This document shows, piece after piece, positions 7,945 through 16,460 of a stretch of 64,000 nt of DNA. A model generated the notes under the pieces. The model was given only the letters and a program-made list of their open reading frames with translations. It ran no database searches and was not told where the DNA came from. Numbering within the stretch: position 1 is the first letter of the stretch; every line of letters starts with the position of its first letter. A program made the translations under genes and the position numbers. This DNA comes from an uncultured Sphingobacteriales bacterium (GTDB lineage: Bacteria; Bacteroidota; Bacteroidia; Chitinophagales; Chitinophagaceae). The stretch is taken from the NCBI GenBank assembly GCA_937991535.1, contig CALKHN010000109.1, positions 1-64,000 on the forward strand, given 5' to 3'.

Positions 7945-9033
7945 ATGGTTCAAAAAAGATTGCTCTCTCTCGACTTTCTGCGCGGTTTGATCATGGTATT
8001 GTTAGCGCTGGAAGCTGCAGGATTATACCATGTGCTTAATGATGCCGCCGAGGGAAGCTGGTGGCACAATATAACCATACAGTTTGATCACCATAAATGG
8101 AACGGGCTGCGGTTCTGGGACCTGATTCAACCGGGTTTTATGTTTATTGCCGGTACAGCAATGGCTTATTCACTGCATAAACAACAGCAGAATGGCGTTC
8201 CCTGGTCGCAGTCGTTTCGTAAGGCATTGAAAAGAAGCGGATGGCTTTTTTTCTGGGGCGTATTAAACTATGCTGTAAGAAAAAACGGACTTTCGTTTGA
8301 GCTCTGGAATGTATTAACCCAGCTCTCTTTTACCATGCTGGTGGCTTTTTTGATCTTTAGACTGAGCGCTAAAACACAAATAATCATTTGCGTGGGTATA
8401 TTGTTACTCACGGAAGCCTTATACCGGTTTACCAACATACCGGGCTTTGATCAGCCCTTTACAGACCAGCACAACTTTGGCAATTATGTTGATCTTTTAT
8501 TGATGAATAAAATCAATGGCGGAGGCTGGGTGGCCATCAATTGTATTCCCACAGCCGTGCATACCATTGCCGGAGCGCTTGCCGGCAAACTGTTGCTCAG
8601 TCAGCGTGCTCATAAGGCAAAGCAGTTACTGATCTGGGGCGCCATTTGCCTGGTGGCGGGTTTTGGTTTAGACTGGCTGCATATAACGCCTATTATTAAA
8701 CGCATAGCTACTACTTCCTTTACACTGGCTTCATTGGGCTGGTGCCTGCTGGCATTGGCGGCCTGCTACTGGTGGATTGACATACGCAATCACCGGAAGC
8801 ATCTTTTATTTTTCACAGTGGTAGGCATGAACTCCATTTTTATTTACCTGTTCTTTGAAATTGTAGGCAGCAGGTGGTTCAACGGTTATGTTGCCGCCAT
8901 TACCAATGGGTTGATGGATATGGCGCACTTTCCGGGTTTTTTGATGGGACTGATTACCGCCCTCACCATATTTGCTTTGGAATGGGGACTGTGCTATTAT
9001 TTATATAAGAAAAAGATATTTTTTAAATTGTAG
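7945..9033 (+). CDS. multi-pass membrane protein, HGSNAT/DUF5009-like acyltransferase family
   Basis: A protein of 362 residues from the ATG at 7945; a TTG three codons earlier is less likely. The start RLLSLDFLRGLIMVLLALEA is the first transmembrane helix with the SxDxxRG signature shared by DUF5009, DUF1624 and heparan-alpha-glucosaminide N-acetyltransferase-like proteins. About nine to ten hydrophobic segments follow, and the motif DLIQPGFMFIAGTAMAYS near residue 55 is typical of the family. Members are thought to acetylate sugars across a membrane, but the substrate is not known here. The gene diverges from the trp operon and stands alone. Confidence 0.8.
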   Translation: MVQKRLLSLDFLRGLIMVLLALEAAGLYHVLNDAAEGSWWHNITIQFDHHKWNGLRFWDLIQPGFMFIAGTAMAYSLHKQQQNGVPWSQSFRKALKRSGWLFFWGVLNYAVRKNGLSFELWNVLTQLSFTMLVAFLIFRLSAKTQIIICVGILLLTEALYRFTNIPGFDQPFTDQHNFGNYVDLLLMNKINGGGWVAINCIPTAVHTIAGALAGKLLLSQRAHKAKQLLIWGAICLVAGFGLDWLHITPIIKRIATTSFTLASLGWCLLALAACYWWIDIRNHRKHLLFFTVVGMNSIFIYLFFEIVGSRWFNGYVAAITNGLMDMAHFPGFLMGLITALTIFALEWGLCYYLYKKKIFFKL

Positions 9034-9484
9034 GGGCGAAAACACGAAGTATAAAACTCGAAATTCGTGGATACGAAAAGCACCAAATAACAAAAAACAA
9101 GAACCAAAACAAATCTCAAATCCGAAGTTATAAGCTCTAAATCCGAAGAATACAACAACAAACTAAAAACCATAAACACTATAAATCCGAACCCGGTTGC
9201 CGAAATGCCGTTGCGATCTTTAACAGCAGGTATTCCTGACAATACAGGCAAAGGAAGCAAATACATCTGAGTTTGAAAAGAGAAGCCGTGGTGATGGTAC
9301 GTGAGACCGGTAATGAGGCGATTGTCAGAAAAGAGAAAGCAGCAGCGAAATGAAGTTGAGGTTACAGTAGTGCAAAAGCTATATCAGGGCTCCCTTCCGA
9401 AAACGGGCTGTATTCCCTGCCCGTCCGTTCAGGCGGGGTTTTCGGACGCCTGCCCGACTGAATGTCGTTCGGGCGGGGCTTTGG

Positions 9485-9508
9485 GTTACTTTTTCCGTAA
9501 AAAGTAAC
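9485..9508. repeat. perfect palindrome in GC-rich repeat block
   Basis: GTTACTTTTT-CCGT-AAAAAGTAAC gives ten perfect pairs around a 4-base loop. It ends a block (about 9395-9515) carrying inverted GCCCGA/TCGGGC text. The form resembles dispersed intergenic repeats seen in many Bacteroidota genomes, but the copy number cannot be judged from this window. Confidence 0.75.
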
Positions 9509-9706
9509 AAAGAAATACCTGGCAGCGTGCTGTATTTAGCACTTCGCTCTTCAAGAAAGGGTGAGGTTGCAATTCCATCCTCTAAAACACCTTAAGTTGA
9601 CGGCCATTGTGACAACACCAACCGGCGACAATTTGGAATGCACCCTTTAAAAATTAGTACCTCTACCACCAAAGCCCCTCCGTGCGATGCAGATGAACGG
9701 AGCGTC

Positions 9707-9729
9707 GCCTGCCTACCGGACAGGCAGGC
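9707..9729. repeat. palindromic repeat GCCTGCCT/AGGCAGGC
   Basis: GCCTGCCT (9707-9714) and AGGCAGGC (9722-9729) are perfect inverted arms around ACCGGAC. Related CAGGCAGG words occur at about 21424, and GACAGGCAACT at 53127 and 63489, which suggests a dispersed family. Confidence 0.65.
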
Positions 9730-9844
9730 AAGGAACGCTTCATCTATGATCCGCAGCCAGCTTCCGCAAAACGCTCTTTTTTAATTGCGATCCTTCCAAA
9801 ATACAGACAGCATAGTATTGATAAAACACAATACATTTGTTTGT

Positions 9845-10516
9845 ATGAAGAACAGGTATTCCGGTTTGAGAGAAATATGTTTTGTATGCTGGATAGCTGC
9901 AACAATAGTGTATGGAGGAATTGCCGGCTGCACTTCTCAAAAAAAGTACAATAACCCGGTGGTGGTAATTGAAACCAAGTTTGGCAATATAGCAATAGAA
10001 TTATACCCGCAAAAAGCGCCTGCAACCGTGTCGGCATTTTTGAGGAATATTGATTCGGGCTATTTCAACAATTGTTCCTTCTACCGGGTGCTGCGCAAAG
10101 ACAACCAGGTAACCGGGTCGCTCCATTCTTACCTGATACAGGGAGGCGTGTGGCAATCCGATCCCGATTTGAAGAGTAATTTCAGTCTTATTCCGCATGA
10201 GTCTACCCATCAAACGGGCTTACTTCATAAAAGGGGAACGATTTCAATGGCAAGGAACGAGCCGGGAACTGCTACATCGGAATTTTTCATTTGCGTGGAA
10301 GACGAACCGGGCTTTGACTACGGGGGTAAAAACAATGCCGACGGACTGGGCTACTCAGCTTTTGGAGCAGTAGTGGAAGGCATGGAAACGGTAATGAAAA
10401 TTTATCAGCAACCTGAAGACAAACAACGTTTTATTCCTCCCGTTGCCATCCTCAACATACACCGGTTGCAGCAGGAAGCCCCAGGAAATATTTCCTTTTC
10501 TGCCAAAGAAAAATAA
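9845..10516 (+). CDS. cyclophilin-type peptidyl-prolyl isomerase, lipoprotein
   Basis: A protein of 223 residues from the ATG at 9845. A hydrophobic signal ends in the lipobox IAGC (Cys29), so it is probably a lipoprotein of the periplasmic face. The cyclophilin domain spans about residues 38-205: ETKFGNIAIELYPQKAPATV, the active-site FYRV segment, and GTISMARNEPGTATSEFFI, which holds the conserved Met, Ala and Arg. GYSAFGAVVEGMETV closes the fold. The start chosen matches the signal peptide; an upstream ATG at 9785 has no support. It probably helps fold exported proteins. Confidence 0.9.
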   Translation: MKNRYSGLREICFVCWIAATIVYGGIAGCTSQKKYNNPVVVIETKFGNIAIELYPQKAPATVSAFLRNIDSGYFNNCSFYRVLRKDNQVTGSLHSYLIQGGVWQSDPDLKSNFSLIPHESTHQTGLLHKRGTISMARNEPGTATSEFFICVEDEPGFDYGGKNNADGLGYSAFGAVVEGMETVMKIYQQPEDKQRFIPPVAILNIHRLQQEAPGNISFSAKEK

Positions 10517-10659
10517 TGATACCACCTATTTAAATTCTTTTGCTATCTTTAATATTACTTAACCTTTTGATTAGTATTTGTTAACTGCCTGATCATATAC
10601 CAGCAGTATTTTTGCATAACCTGCATTAACCCCATACGATATCATCTTAAAATCATTTT

Positions 10660-12330
10660 ATGAGAAAGGAAAGCCTGCTTTATGTATTCGTAATTTACCT
10701 TTTAGTTGCCTGCCAAACCCGAAAAACAGAAAGCTACCCGGCAGGGATCGAACATGTAATTGTAATTGGGGTGGATGGCATGAGTCCTGATGGCATACGC
10801 AACGCCCCAACGCCGGTAATGGATAGTATGATCGCCGGTGGCGCCATAAAATGGAACGTACGTACGGTACTCACTACCGCCAGCAGCCAGAACTGGGCTT
10901 CCATGATCATGGGCGCCGGGCCTGAACAACATGGCATCATTAATAACGATTGGGAAAGAGATGATCATACGCTTCCGCCCATAGTAGCGGGCGAAGAAGG
11001 CATATTTCCCTCTATCTTCGGGATCATCCGGGAACAAAAGCCGGATGCCGAAATTGGAGCCGTTTACCACTGGAGCGGCTTTGGAAGATTGTTTGAAAAG
11101 AAAGCGGTGAACTACGATAAAAACTTTTCAACGGAAGATTCAACAGCAGCGGATTTCATCAATTATATCAAAACTAAAAAACCCACTTTTGGATTCGTGC
11201 ATTTCGATCATGTTGATCATGCGGGCCACCACGACGGACATGGCACACCCCAGTATTATACAGCAGTGACAAAGGCGGATTCATTAATAGGAGAGGTTTT
11301 AAAAGGCATTAAAGAAAGCGGTATTGAAGAAAGCGCCCTGGTTATTATTACGTCCGACCATGGCGGCATGGGCAAAGGACATGGCGGACCTACACCCGAA
11401 GAAGCAGAGATTGCCATGATACTGCAAGGAAAAGATATTAAGAAGGGATACAAAATTCAGCAGCAGGTATATACCTATGATCTTGCCGCTACGATAGCAT
11501 TTGCTTTGAACCTTACACAGCCCTACGCATGGATCGGTCGCCCGGTAAAAGCAGCTTTTGAAGGATTTGAAGAACCGGCTAATTTATGGAAAGGAAAAGA
11601 AGTGATCGCCGCTCCCACTATATTTCCTAAAAGAAATTTATATCAGCAGGCCGGTGGCTTATACATTAATGAGCCTGCTACGGTTAAGATGAGTGCAATG
11701 ACCGGCAACAGCGTGATACATTATACCCTGAACGGCGACGCCCCCGACAGCAATTCACCCGTATATAAGGATCCTTTTACTATTGACAGCACTACGGTGG
11801 TGCAGGCAAAAGCTTATGACAACACCGGCAATGAAAGCCCTGTGAGTGCGGCCTATTTCAGAATGGTTAAACCCGGTATGGGCAATGGGCTTACTGTTTC
11901 CTATTTTAAAGGCAGCGGCTGGAAACAATTGCCAGCCTTTGGAAAACTTACTCCTTCGAAAAAATGGGACAGTTATGAATTTTCCGCTGATGAAAAAACA
12001 ATTGTCCCTTTGCAGGAAAAAGGAAATTCAACTTTTGGTTTGGTGTACGATGGTTATATACAAATTGATACACCCGGAGAATACCGTTTCTCCACCCAAT
12101 CGGACGATGGCAGCAAATTGTTCATCAATGACAAAGTTGTAGTAAACAACGATGGTGATCATGGCGTAACAGAAGAGGCGGGCAACATTACTTTGGAAGC
12201 AGGACGCCAGAAAATAAAAGTGGAGTTTTTTAATGCCGCGGGCGGTTACTGGCTCGACGTGTTTTACAAAGGTCCCGGTATTCCCAAACAACTTGTTCCG
12301 GCAAATAAATTATTCCTGAAAAAAGCATAA
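10660..12330 (+). CDS. secreted alkaline-phosphatase-superfamily phosphodiesterase with CHB_HEX_C-like and PA14 domains
   Basis: A lipoprotein of 556 residues (lipobox VAC, Cys18). Residues about 28-300 form a type I phosphodiesterase/nucleotide pyrophosphatase domain: VIGVDGMSPDGIRN at the start, a nucleophile Ser/Thr in TASSQNWASM, and metal ligands in HFDHVDHAGHHDGHG and TSDHGGMGKGHGG. Residues about 340-402 resemble the chitobiase/hexosaminidase C-terminal domain (HYTLNGDAPDSNSPVYKDPF). Residues about 410-550 are PA14-like (YIQIDTPGEYRFSTQSDDGS), probably binding carbohydrate. The substrate is unknown. It stands alone between two secreted-protein genes. Confidence 0.85.
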   Translation: MRKESLLYVFVIYLLVACQTRKTESYPAGIEHVIVIGVDGMSPDGIRNAPTPVMDSMIAGGAIKWNVRTVLTTASSQNWASMIMGAGPEQHGIINNDWERDDHTLPPIVAGEEGIFPSIFGIIREQKPDAEIGAVYHWSGFGRLFEKKAVNYDKNFSTEDSTAADFINYIKTKKPTFGFVHFDHVDHAGHHDGHGTPQYYTAVTKADSLIGEVLKGIKESGIEESALVIITSDHGGMGKGHGGPTPEEAEIAMILQGKDIKKGYKIQQQVYTYDLAATIAFALNLTQPYAWIGRPVKAAFEGFEEPANLWKGKEVIAAPTIFPKRNLYQQAGGLYINEPATVKMSAMTGNSVIHYTLNGDAPDSNSPVYKDPFTIDSTTVVQAKAYDNTGNESPVSAAYFRMVKPGMGNGLTVSYFKGSGWKQLPAFGKLTPSKKWDSYEFSADEKTIVPLQEKGNSTFGLVYDGYIQIDTPGEYRFSTQSDDGSKLFINDKVVVNNDGDHGVTEEAGNITLEAGRQKIKVEFFNAAGGYWLDVFYKGPGIPKQLVPANKLFLKKA

Positions 12331-12506
12331 AAACAATCTGTTTTATAACGCCCATTTTAATATACCCTGCTTTTTGAATCACTGTGGCACAGTAACACGG
12401 TGGCACAAAATTTCTTCCATTCATTCCGGTTATTCGGGATGGTTCTTCATCTGCCAGCCGCTTATTCAGCAGACTTACTGATCCGTCTTTTTATTATCTT
12501 GCAACT

Positions 12507-13298
12507 ATGAAAAATTTAATGATCTTACTTTTCACGCTTTTCACCATTACGTCTTTCGCCCAGGACAAAAGAAAATGGAAGCAACTTTTTAATGGCAAAG
12601 ACCTGAAAGGCTGGACTGTTAAGATCAGCGGGCATGAATTGAATGATAATTACGGCAATACATTCCGGGTGGAAGATGGAAAAATGGTAGTGTCTTACGA
12701 TGAGTATACTGCATTCAATAACCAGTTTGGCCATATTTTTTATAAAAAGCCCTATTCGTATTATTTGCTTGCGGTGGAATATCGGTTCGTAGGCAAACAG
12801 GTGGAAGGCGGGCCGGGATGGGCATATAAAAACAGTGGCATTATGCTGCACTGTCAACCACCGTCAACCATGCTTAAAGACCAGGACTTTCCTATTTCAA
12901 TAGAAGACCAGTTACTGGGCGGCGACTCAACCGGGAAAAGAACCACCTGCAATCTTTGCACACCGGGCACCAATGTAGAAATGGACGGAAAACTGTTTAC
13001 GCCACATTGCATTAACTCCAACTCAAAAACTTTCCGCAACAACGAATGGGTAAGAGCTGAAGTGCTGGTATTGGGTGATTCGGTGATTAAACAAATTGTA
13101 AACGGAGATACTGTTCTGGTATATCAAAAACCACAGATAGGCGGTGGCAATGTGAGCAACTATGATCCCGCGGTTAAAAAAGACGGGCAACTGCTGAAGA
13201 GCGGATATATTTCCCTGCAAAGTGAAAGCCACCCGGTTGAGTTCAGGAAAGTGGAGATCATTAACCTCGAAAAGCAGTACAGGAAAAAAAAGAAATAA
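12507..13298 (+). CDS. secreted DUF1080 family protein (3-keto-disaccharide hydrolase-like)
   Basis: A protein of 263 residues with a cleavable signal ending TSFAQ. Family features are WKQLFNGKDLKGWTVK at the start, NSGIMLHC in the middle and GYISLQSESHPVEFRKVEI at the end, the standard layout of a DUF1080 laminin-G-like beta sandwich. Some members hydrolyse 3-keto-glycosides. A TATCTTG word lies seven bases upstream of the ATG, close to the TAnnTTTG -7 element. It ends five bases before the O-methyltransferase gene, so the two may be co-transcribed. A second DUF1080 gene is at 21671. Confidence 0.88.
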   Translation: MKNLMILLFTLFTITSFAQDKRKWKQLFNGKDLKGWTVKISGHELNDNYGNTFRVEDGKMVVSYDEYTAFNNQFGHIFYKKPYSYYLLAVEYRFVGKQVEGGPGWAYKNSGIMLHCQPPSTMLKDQDFPISIEDQLLGGDSTGKRTTCNLCTPGTNVEMDGKLFTPHCINSNSKTFRNNEWVRAEVLVLGDSVIKQIVNGDTVLVYQKPQIGGGNVSNYDPAVKKDGQLLKSGYISLQSESHPVEFRKVEIINLEKQYRKKKK

Positions 13299-13303
13299 TT
13301 TTT

Positions 13304-13978
13304 ATGGATACAAGTATTTTTGGCGTAGTAGACCAGTTTATCAATCATTTGTTTGTAAAGGAAGATGATGCGTTGCTGCAAACCAAGCAAGCCATTATTG
13401 AAGGCGATCTTCCGCTCATCAGCGTTTCCGAGAACCAGGGGAAGTTTTTGCATATATTGGCCAAACTCAGCAATCCTAAAAAAATATTAGAGATCGGCAC
13501 CCTGGGCGGGTACAGTACCATCTGGCTGGCAAGGGCGTTGCAGGAAGGCGGACAATTGGTTTCACTTGAGCTGGACCAGCACCATGCAGATGTGGCTCGC
13601 ACCAATATTTCAAATGCGGGTTTAAGCAATGCAGTTAAAATTCGTGTGGGCAATGCACTGGAAGAACTGCCCAAACTGAAAAAAGAAAGCGCGGGGCCCT
13701 TTGACGTTATATTCATTGATGCCGACAAGGAGCCTTATGCAGAATATTTTGAACTGTCGTTACAACTCTCCCGGCCGGGTACGCTCATCATTGCAGATAA
13801 TGTAGTGCGCGAAGGTAAGATACTCGAAGAAAACAGCGATGACACCAATGTAACCGGCGTGAAACGTTTTATTACACTGCTGGCTGCTACCAAACAGGTT
13901 ACCGCCACCATCATTCAAACAGTGGGCAGTAAATACCATGATGGTATGGCGCTGGCGATAGTGAATGAGGCAGTATAG
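13304..13978 (+). CDS. class I SAM-dependent O-methyltransferase (caffeoyl-CoA OMT type)
   Basis: A protein of 224 residues with the Methyltransf_3 layout. SAM motif I is ILEIGTLGGYSTIWLARAL (about residues 58-76), VSLELDQHHADVARTNI follows, and the metal-binding part is VIFIDADKEPYAEYFELSL with IADNVVREG. Bacterial relatives methylate catechol-like or small phenolic substrates with a divalent metal. The substrate is not known. The gene starts five bases after the DUF1080 gene. Confidence 0.9.
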   Translation: MDTSIFGVVDQFINHLFVKEDDALLQTKQAIIEGDLPLISVSENQGKFLHILAKLSNPKKILEIGTLGGYSTIWLARALQEGGQLVSLELDQHHADVARTNISNAGLSNAVKIRVGNALEELPKLKKESAGPFDVIFIDADKEPYAEYFELSLQLSRPGTLIIADNVVREGKILEENSDDTNVTGVKRFITLLAATKQVTATIIQTVGSKYHDGMALAIVNEAV

Positions 13979-14003
13979 GACCAGTAGCAATAGCCGCTCT
14001 TTC

Positions 14004-14065
14004 GGGGGACCCGGTGACTCAAGCGACTTCAGCGCTTTTGTCCCAAGAGACTACTGAGTCCCACG
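14004..14065. repeat. hairpin-forming repeat, copy 1, upstream of the four-helix-bundle gene
   Basis: The 62 bp unit begins GGGGGACCCGGTGACTC and ends GAGACTACTGAGTCCCACGG; these ends pair as an imperfect long stem. A second copy is at 14747-14810 in the same orientation, and the four-helix-bundle gene lies between them. Within the stem the pair C-G at the seventh position of copy 1 becomes T-A in copy 2, a compensating change consistent with a conserved structure. Confidence 0.75.
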
Positions 14066-14160
14066 GAATATGCAAGAAACAAAAGGCCTGACCAGCTTGT
14101 TACCGTTTGAAACCTTCCTTATGTTTCATAACTTAGAACGCACGAATAAATGCATTTCAC

Positions 14161-14730
14161 ATGGCAACCGAAGAAAACACCGAAGGATTTATACCTATAC
14201 ATGGCGGGTACCGCAATTTGATTACTTTTCAGAAAGCGGAGATTATTTATGACGGCACTGTTTATTTCTGCCGGCACTTCCTAAAAAAATACGATCGCAC
14301 CATTGATCAGATGATACAGGCGGCCAGGTCAGGAAAACAAAATATTGCAGAGGCAAGCATGGCTTCCGCCACTTCGAAAGAAACCGAAATTAAACTTACC
14401 AATGTTGCCCGCGCCAGCCTGGAAGAGTTGCTCATAGATTATGAAGATTACCTGCGAACAAACAATTTAAGCAAGTGGGAAAGAAATGACCGCCTTTCCC
14501 TGCGTTTTAATGAGCTGAATAAAACACCGGGAGCCAGTTACAATACCTTTAAAAAAGCAATTGAGCATGAGAACCCGGAGATAAGCGCCAATATCATGTG
14601 TTGTTTAATAAATGTTACGTCTTATTTACTGGGCAGGCAATTGGTAGCTTTGGAAAGAGCTTTTTTAAACGAAGGTGGTTTACGAGAAAGAATGACAAGG
14701 GCCAGAATTAATAGAATAAATAAGCAATAG
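14161..14730 (+). CDS. four-helix-bundle suffix-domain protein (S23/bIVP-related)
   Basis: A protein of 189 residues, almost wholly helical. QAARSGKQNIAEASMASATSKETEIKLTNVARASLEELLIDYEDYL (about residues 57-102, given only as an indication of the core) matches the pattern of four-helix-bundle proteins related to the ribosomal S23 / 23S rRNA intervening-sequence protein, with the extra C-terminal part of the suffix family. The function is not established; relatives are suspected to bind nucleic acid. The gene is bracketed by two hairpin-forming direct repeats, and the downstream copy begins 17 bp after the stop. It is not inside an rRNA gene. Confidence 0.78.
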   Translation: MATEENTEGFIPIHGGYRNLITFQKAEIIYDGTVYFCRHFLKKYDRTIDQMIQAARSGKQNIAEASMASATSKETEIKLTNVARASLEELLIDYEDYLRTNNLSKWERNDRLSLRFNELNKTPGASYNTFKKAIEHENPEISANIMCCLINVTSYLLGRQLVALERAFLNEGGLRERMTRARINRINKQ

Positions 14731-14746
14731 CCATCATATCCTTACC

Positions 14747-14810
14747 GGGGGACCTGGTGACGCCGGCGACTTTCAGAACTTTTTTATCCCAGGAGACCAC
14801 TAAGTCCCAC
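14747..14810. repeat. hairpin-forming repeat, copy 2, downstream of the four-helix-bundle gene
   Basis: The 64 bp unit begins GGGGGACCTGGTGACG and ends GAGACCACTAAGTCCCAC, matching 14004-14065 at both ends while the centre has diverged. It lies between the four-helix-bundle gene and the end of hisB, where hisH would be expected in a full Bacteroidota his operon. Confidence 0.75.
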
Positions 14811-14849
14811 GAAATAATATAAAACTACTGGCCCCGGCTTAAAATAGCT

Positions 14850-15992
14850 TTACAACACCCCCTTCGTGCTCGGTAAATAATTGCTCAGCGGGTCGCGCTT
14901 TACTGCCATGCGGATGGCTTTGGCAAAGGCTTTGAAAATCGCTTCTATTTTGTGATGTTCGTTATCGCCCCTGCATTCAATATTGAGATTGCATTTGGCG
15001 GCATCGGAAAACGATTTAAAGAAATGGTAGAACATTTCCGTAGGCATCTCTCCTATCTTCTCCCGCTTAAATTCGGCATTCCATACCAGCCAGCTTCGTC
15101 CGCCAAAATCAATCAGCACTTTGGCATCGGCTTCATCCATGGGCAGAGCAAAACCGTAACGCTCCATTCCTCTTTTATCGGCCAGGGCTTTGGCAAAAGC
15201 TTCTCCCAGCGCAATGCCCGTATCTTCAATGGTATGATGTTCATCAATATGCAGGTCGCCTTTGGTATGAACAGATAAATCCATTTTACCATGACGGGCA
15301 ATTTGTTCCAGCATGTGATCGAAAAAACCAATACCCGTTGAAATGTCCGCCTTTCCCGATCCGTCAACATTCAATGCCACGCTGATCTTTGTTTCATTGG
15401 TATTACGGTTCTGGGTAACCGAACGCTGACCCAACTTCAGGAATCCATATATTTTACTCCATTCCGTTGTTTCCAGTGCAATGGTATCCTGCAGCGCAGC
15501 TACCTTATCCGAAATTTCGGCAGCACCCAGCGAAGCATCGTTGTTGAGCCAGATGCCCCTGCAGCCGAGGTTCCTGGCCAATTGGATATCTGTTATGCGG
15601 TCGCCAATAACAAATGAGTTGACGATATCATAATCCGGGTTATTCAAATATTGTGTAAGCATGCCAGTGGCCGGCTTACGGGTAGGTGCGTTTTCATGAG
15701 GATAGGTTTTATCTATATGCACCGCGCTAAAAAAAATATCTTCACCTTCGAGGCTCTTCATCACTAAATTATGCAAAGGCCAAAACGTATCTTCCGGAAA
15801 CACATCCGTTCCCAATCCGTCCTGGTTGGTTACCATTACCAGTTCATAGTCTAATTCCCTGGCAATTTTGGTCATGTATTCAAACATGTGCGGGTAAAAA
15901 GTAAGCTTTTCAAATGCATCCAGCTGGTAGGTTGGAGGGGCTTCATAAATCAGTGTGCCATCCCGGTCAATAAATAAAATCCGTTTTGCCAT
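14850..15992 (-). CDS. hisB: bifunctional histidinol-phosphatase / imidazoleglycerol-phosphate dehydratase
   Basis: A protein of 380 residues. The N-terminal HAD-type phosphatase (about 1-165) has the DxD pair in FIDRDGTL (Asp9, Asp11) and VTNQDGLG, and removes phosphate from histidinol phosphate. The C-terminal dehydratase (about 190-380) has the metal-binding HHTIEDTGIALGEA and NEHHKIEAIFKAFAKA. The N-terminal and C-terminal order matches the fused enzyme of enterobacteria and Bacteroidota. It is separated from hisC by a sugar dehydrogenase/cytochrome pair on the same strand. Confidence 0.96.
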   Translation of the reverse strand: MAKRILFIDRDGTLIYEAPPTYQLDAFEKLTFYPHMFEYMTKIARELDYELVMVTNQDGLGTDVFPEDTFWPLHNLVMKSLEGEDIFFSAVHIDKTYPHENAPTRKPATGMLTQYLNNPDYDIVNSFVIGDRITDIQLARNLGCRGIWLNNDASLGAAEISDKVAALQDTIALETTEWSKIYGFLKLGQRSVTQNRNTNETKISVALNVDGSGKADISTGIGFFDHMLEQIARHGKMDLSVHTKGDLHIDEHHTIEDTGIALGEAFAKALADKRGMERYGFALPMDEADAKVLIDFGGRSWLVWNAEFKREKIGEMPTEMFYHFFKSFSDAAKCNLNIECRGDNEHHKIEAIFKAFAKAIRMAVKRDPLSNYLPSTKGVL

Positions 15993-16030
15993 AATTCTTA
16001 TTTCAGGGGTTTAGTTTTAATTTAATTCTT

Positions 16031-16459
16031 TTATATCTTCTTCTCCGCTCTTACCCTTTTTACTTCTCTTAGGGTAACAGCGCTGGCTTTATTACCAAAA
16101 CTATTCCGCACATACGTGAGCACGTCAGCTATTTCCTGGTCGGTTAAGTGCGGATGTGGCGGCATAGGATTGTGAAAAGTATCCCCATCAATTTCTATAG
16201 GATCCGTTAACCCGTTTACTACAATTTTTATAAGCCTTGCCTTTGGCCCCAGCACCCATTCCGTTTTTGCCAATGGCGGATTCATACGCTGCACCCCAAG
16301 CCCATCTGCCTGGTGACAGGTTAAACACTCTTTTGTATATACCGTTTTGCCTCTTTCCATTACCGCTGCGGGTGGTTTGGTTTGATCGGGCTCAAGGCTC
16401 AGCAAAATAAATAAAAGAGCGGCAATCACCACATTTACAGGAATCAGTCTTCTTCGCAT
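16031..16459 (-). CDS. small membrane-anchored or secreted cytochrome c
   Basis: A protein of 142 residues from the ATG at 16459, one base after the stop of the upstream dehydrogenase. An N-terminal hydrophobic segment (VNVVIAALLFILLSL) serves as signal or anchor. The haem site CLTCH is near residue 49 and the distal Met is in HNPMPPHPHLTDQEIADVLTYVRNSFGN, typical of class I cytochromes. Tight coupling to the PQQ-type dehydrogenase suggests it takes that enzyme's electrons. An earlier ATG at 16525 would overlap the dehydrogenase and is rejected. Confidence 0.9.
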   Translation of the reverse strand: MRRRLIPVNVVIAALLFILLSLEPDQTKPPAAVMERGKTVYTKECLTCHQADGLGVQRMNPPLAKTEWVLGPKARLIKIVVNGLTDPIEIDGDTFHNPMPPHPHLTDQEIADVLTYVRNSFGNKASAVTLREVKRVRAEKKI

Positions 16460-16460
16460 A

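Larger units (their letters stand above)
9034..9844. other. gene-free 0.8 kb spacer with repeats
   Basis: No convincing coding region is present. The first 200 bp are A-rich filler containing repeated AAATCCGAAG words. From about 9395 to 9515 the base composition turns GC-rich, with CCTGCCCG/CGGGCGGG text and a strong palindrome at 9485-9508. Another palindrome is at 9707-9729. TACATTTG at 9832-9839 lies five bases before the next gene's ATG and resembles a Bacteroidota -7 element. Confidence 0.7.
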
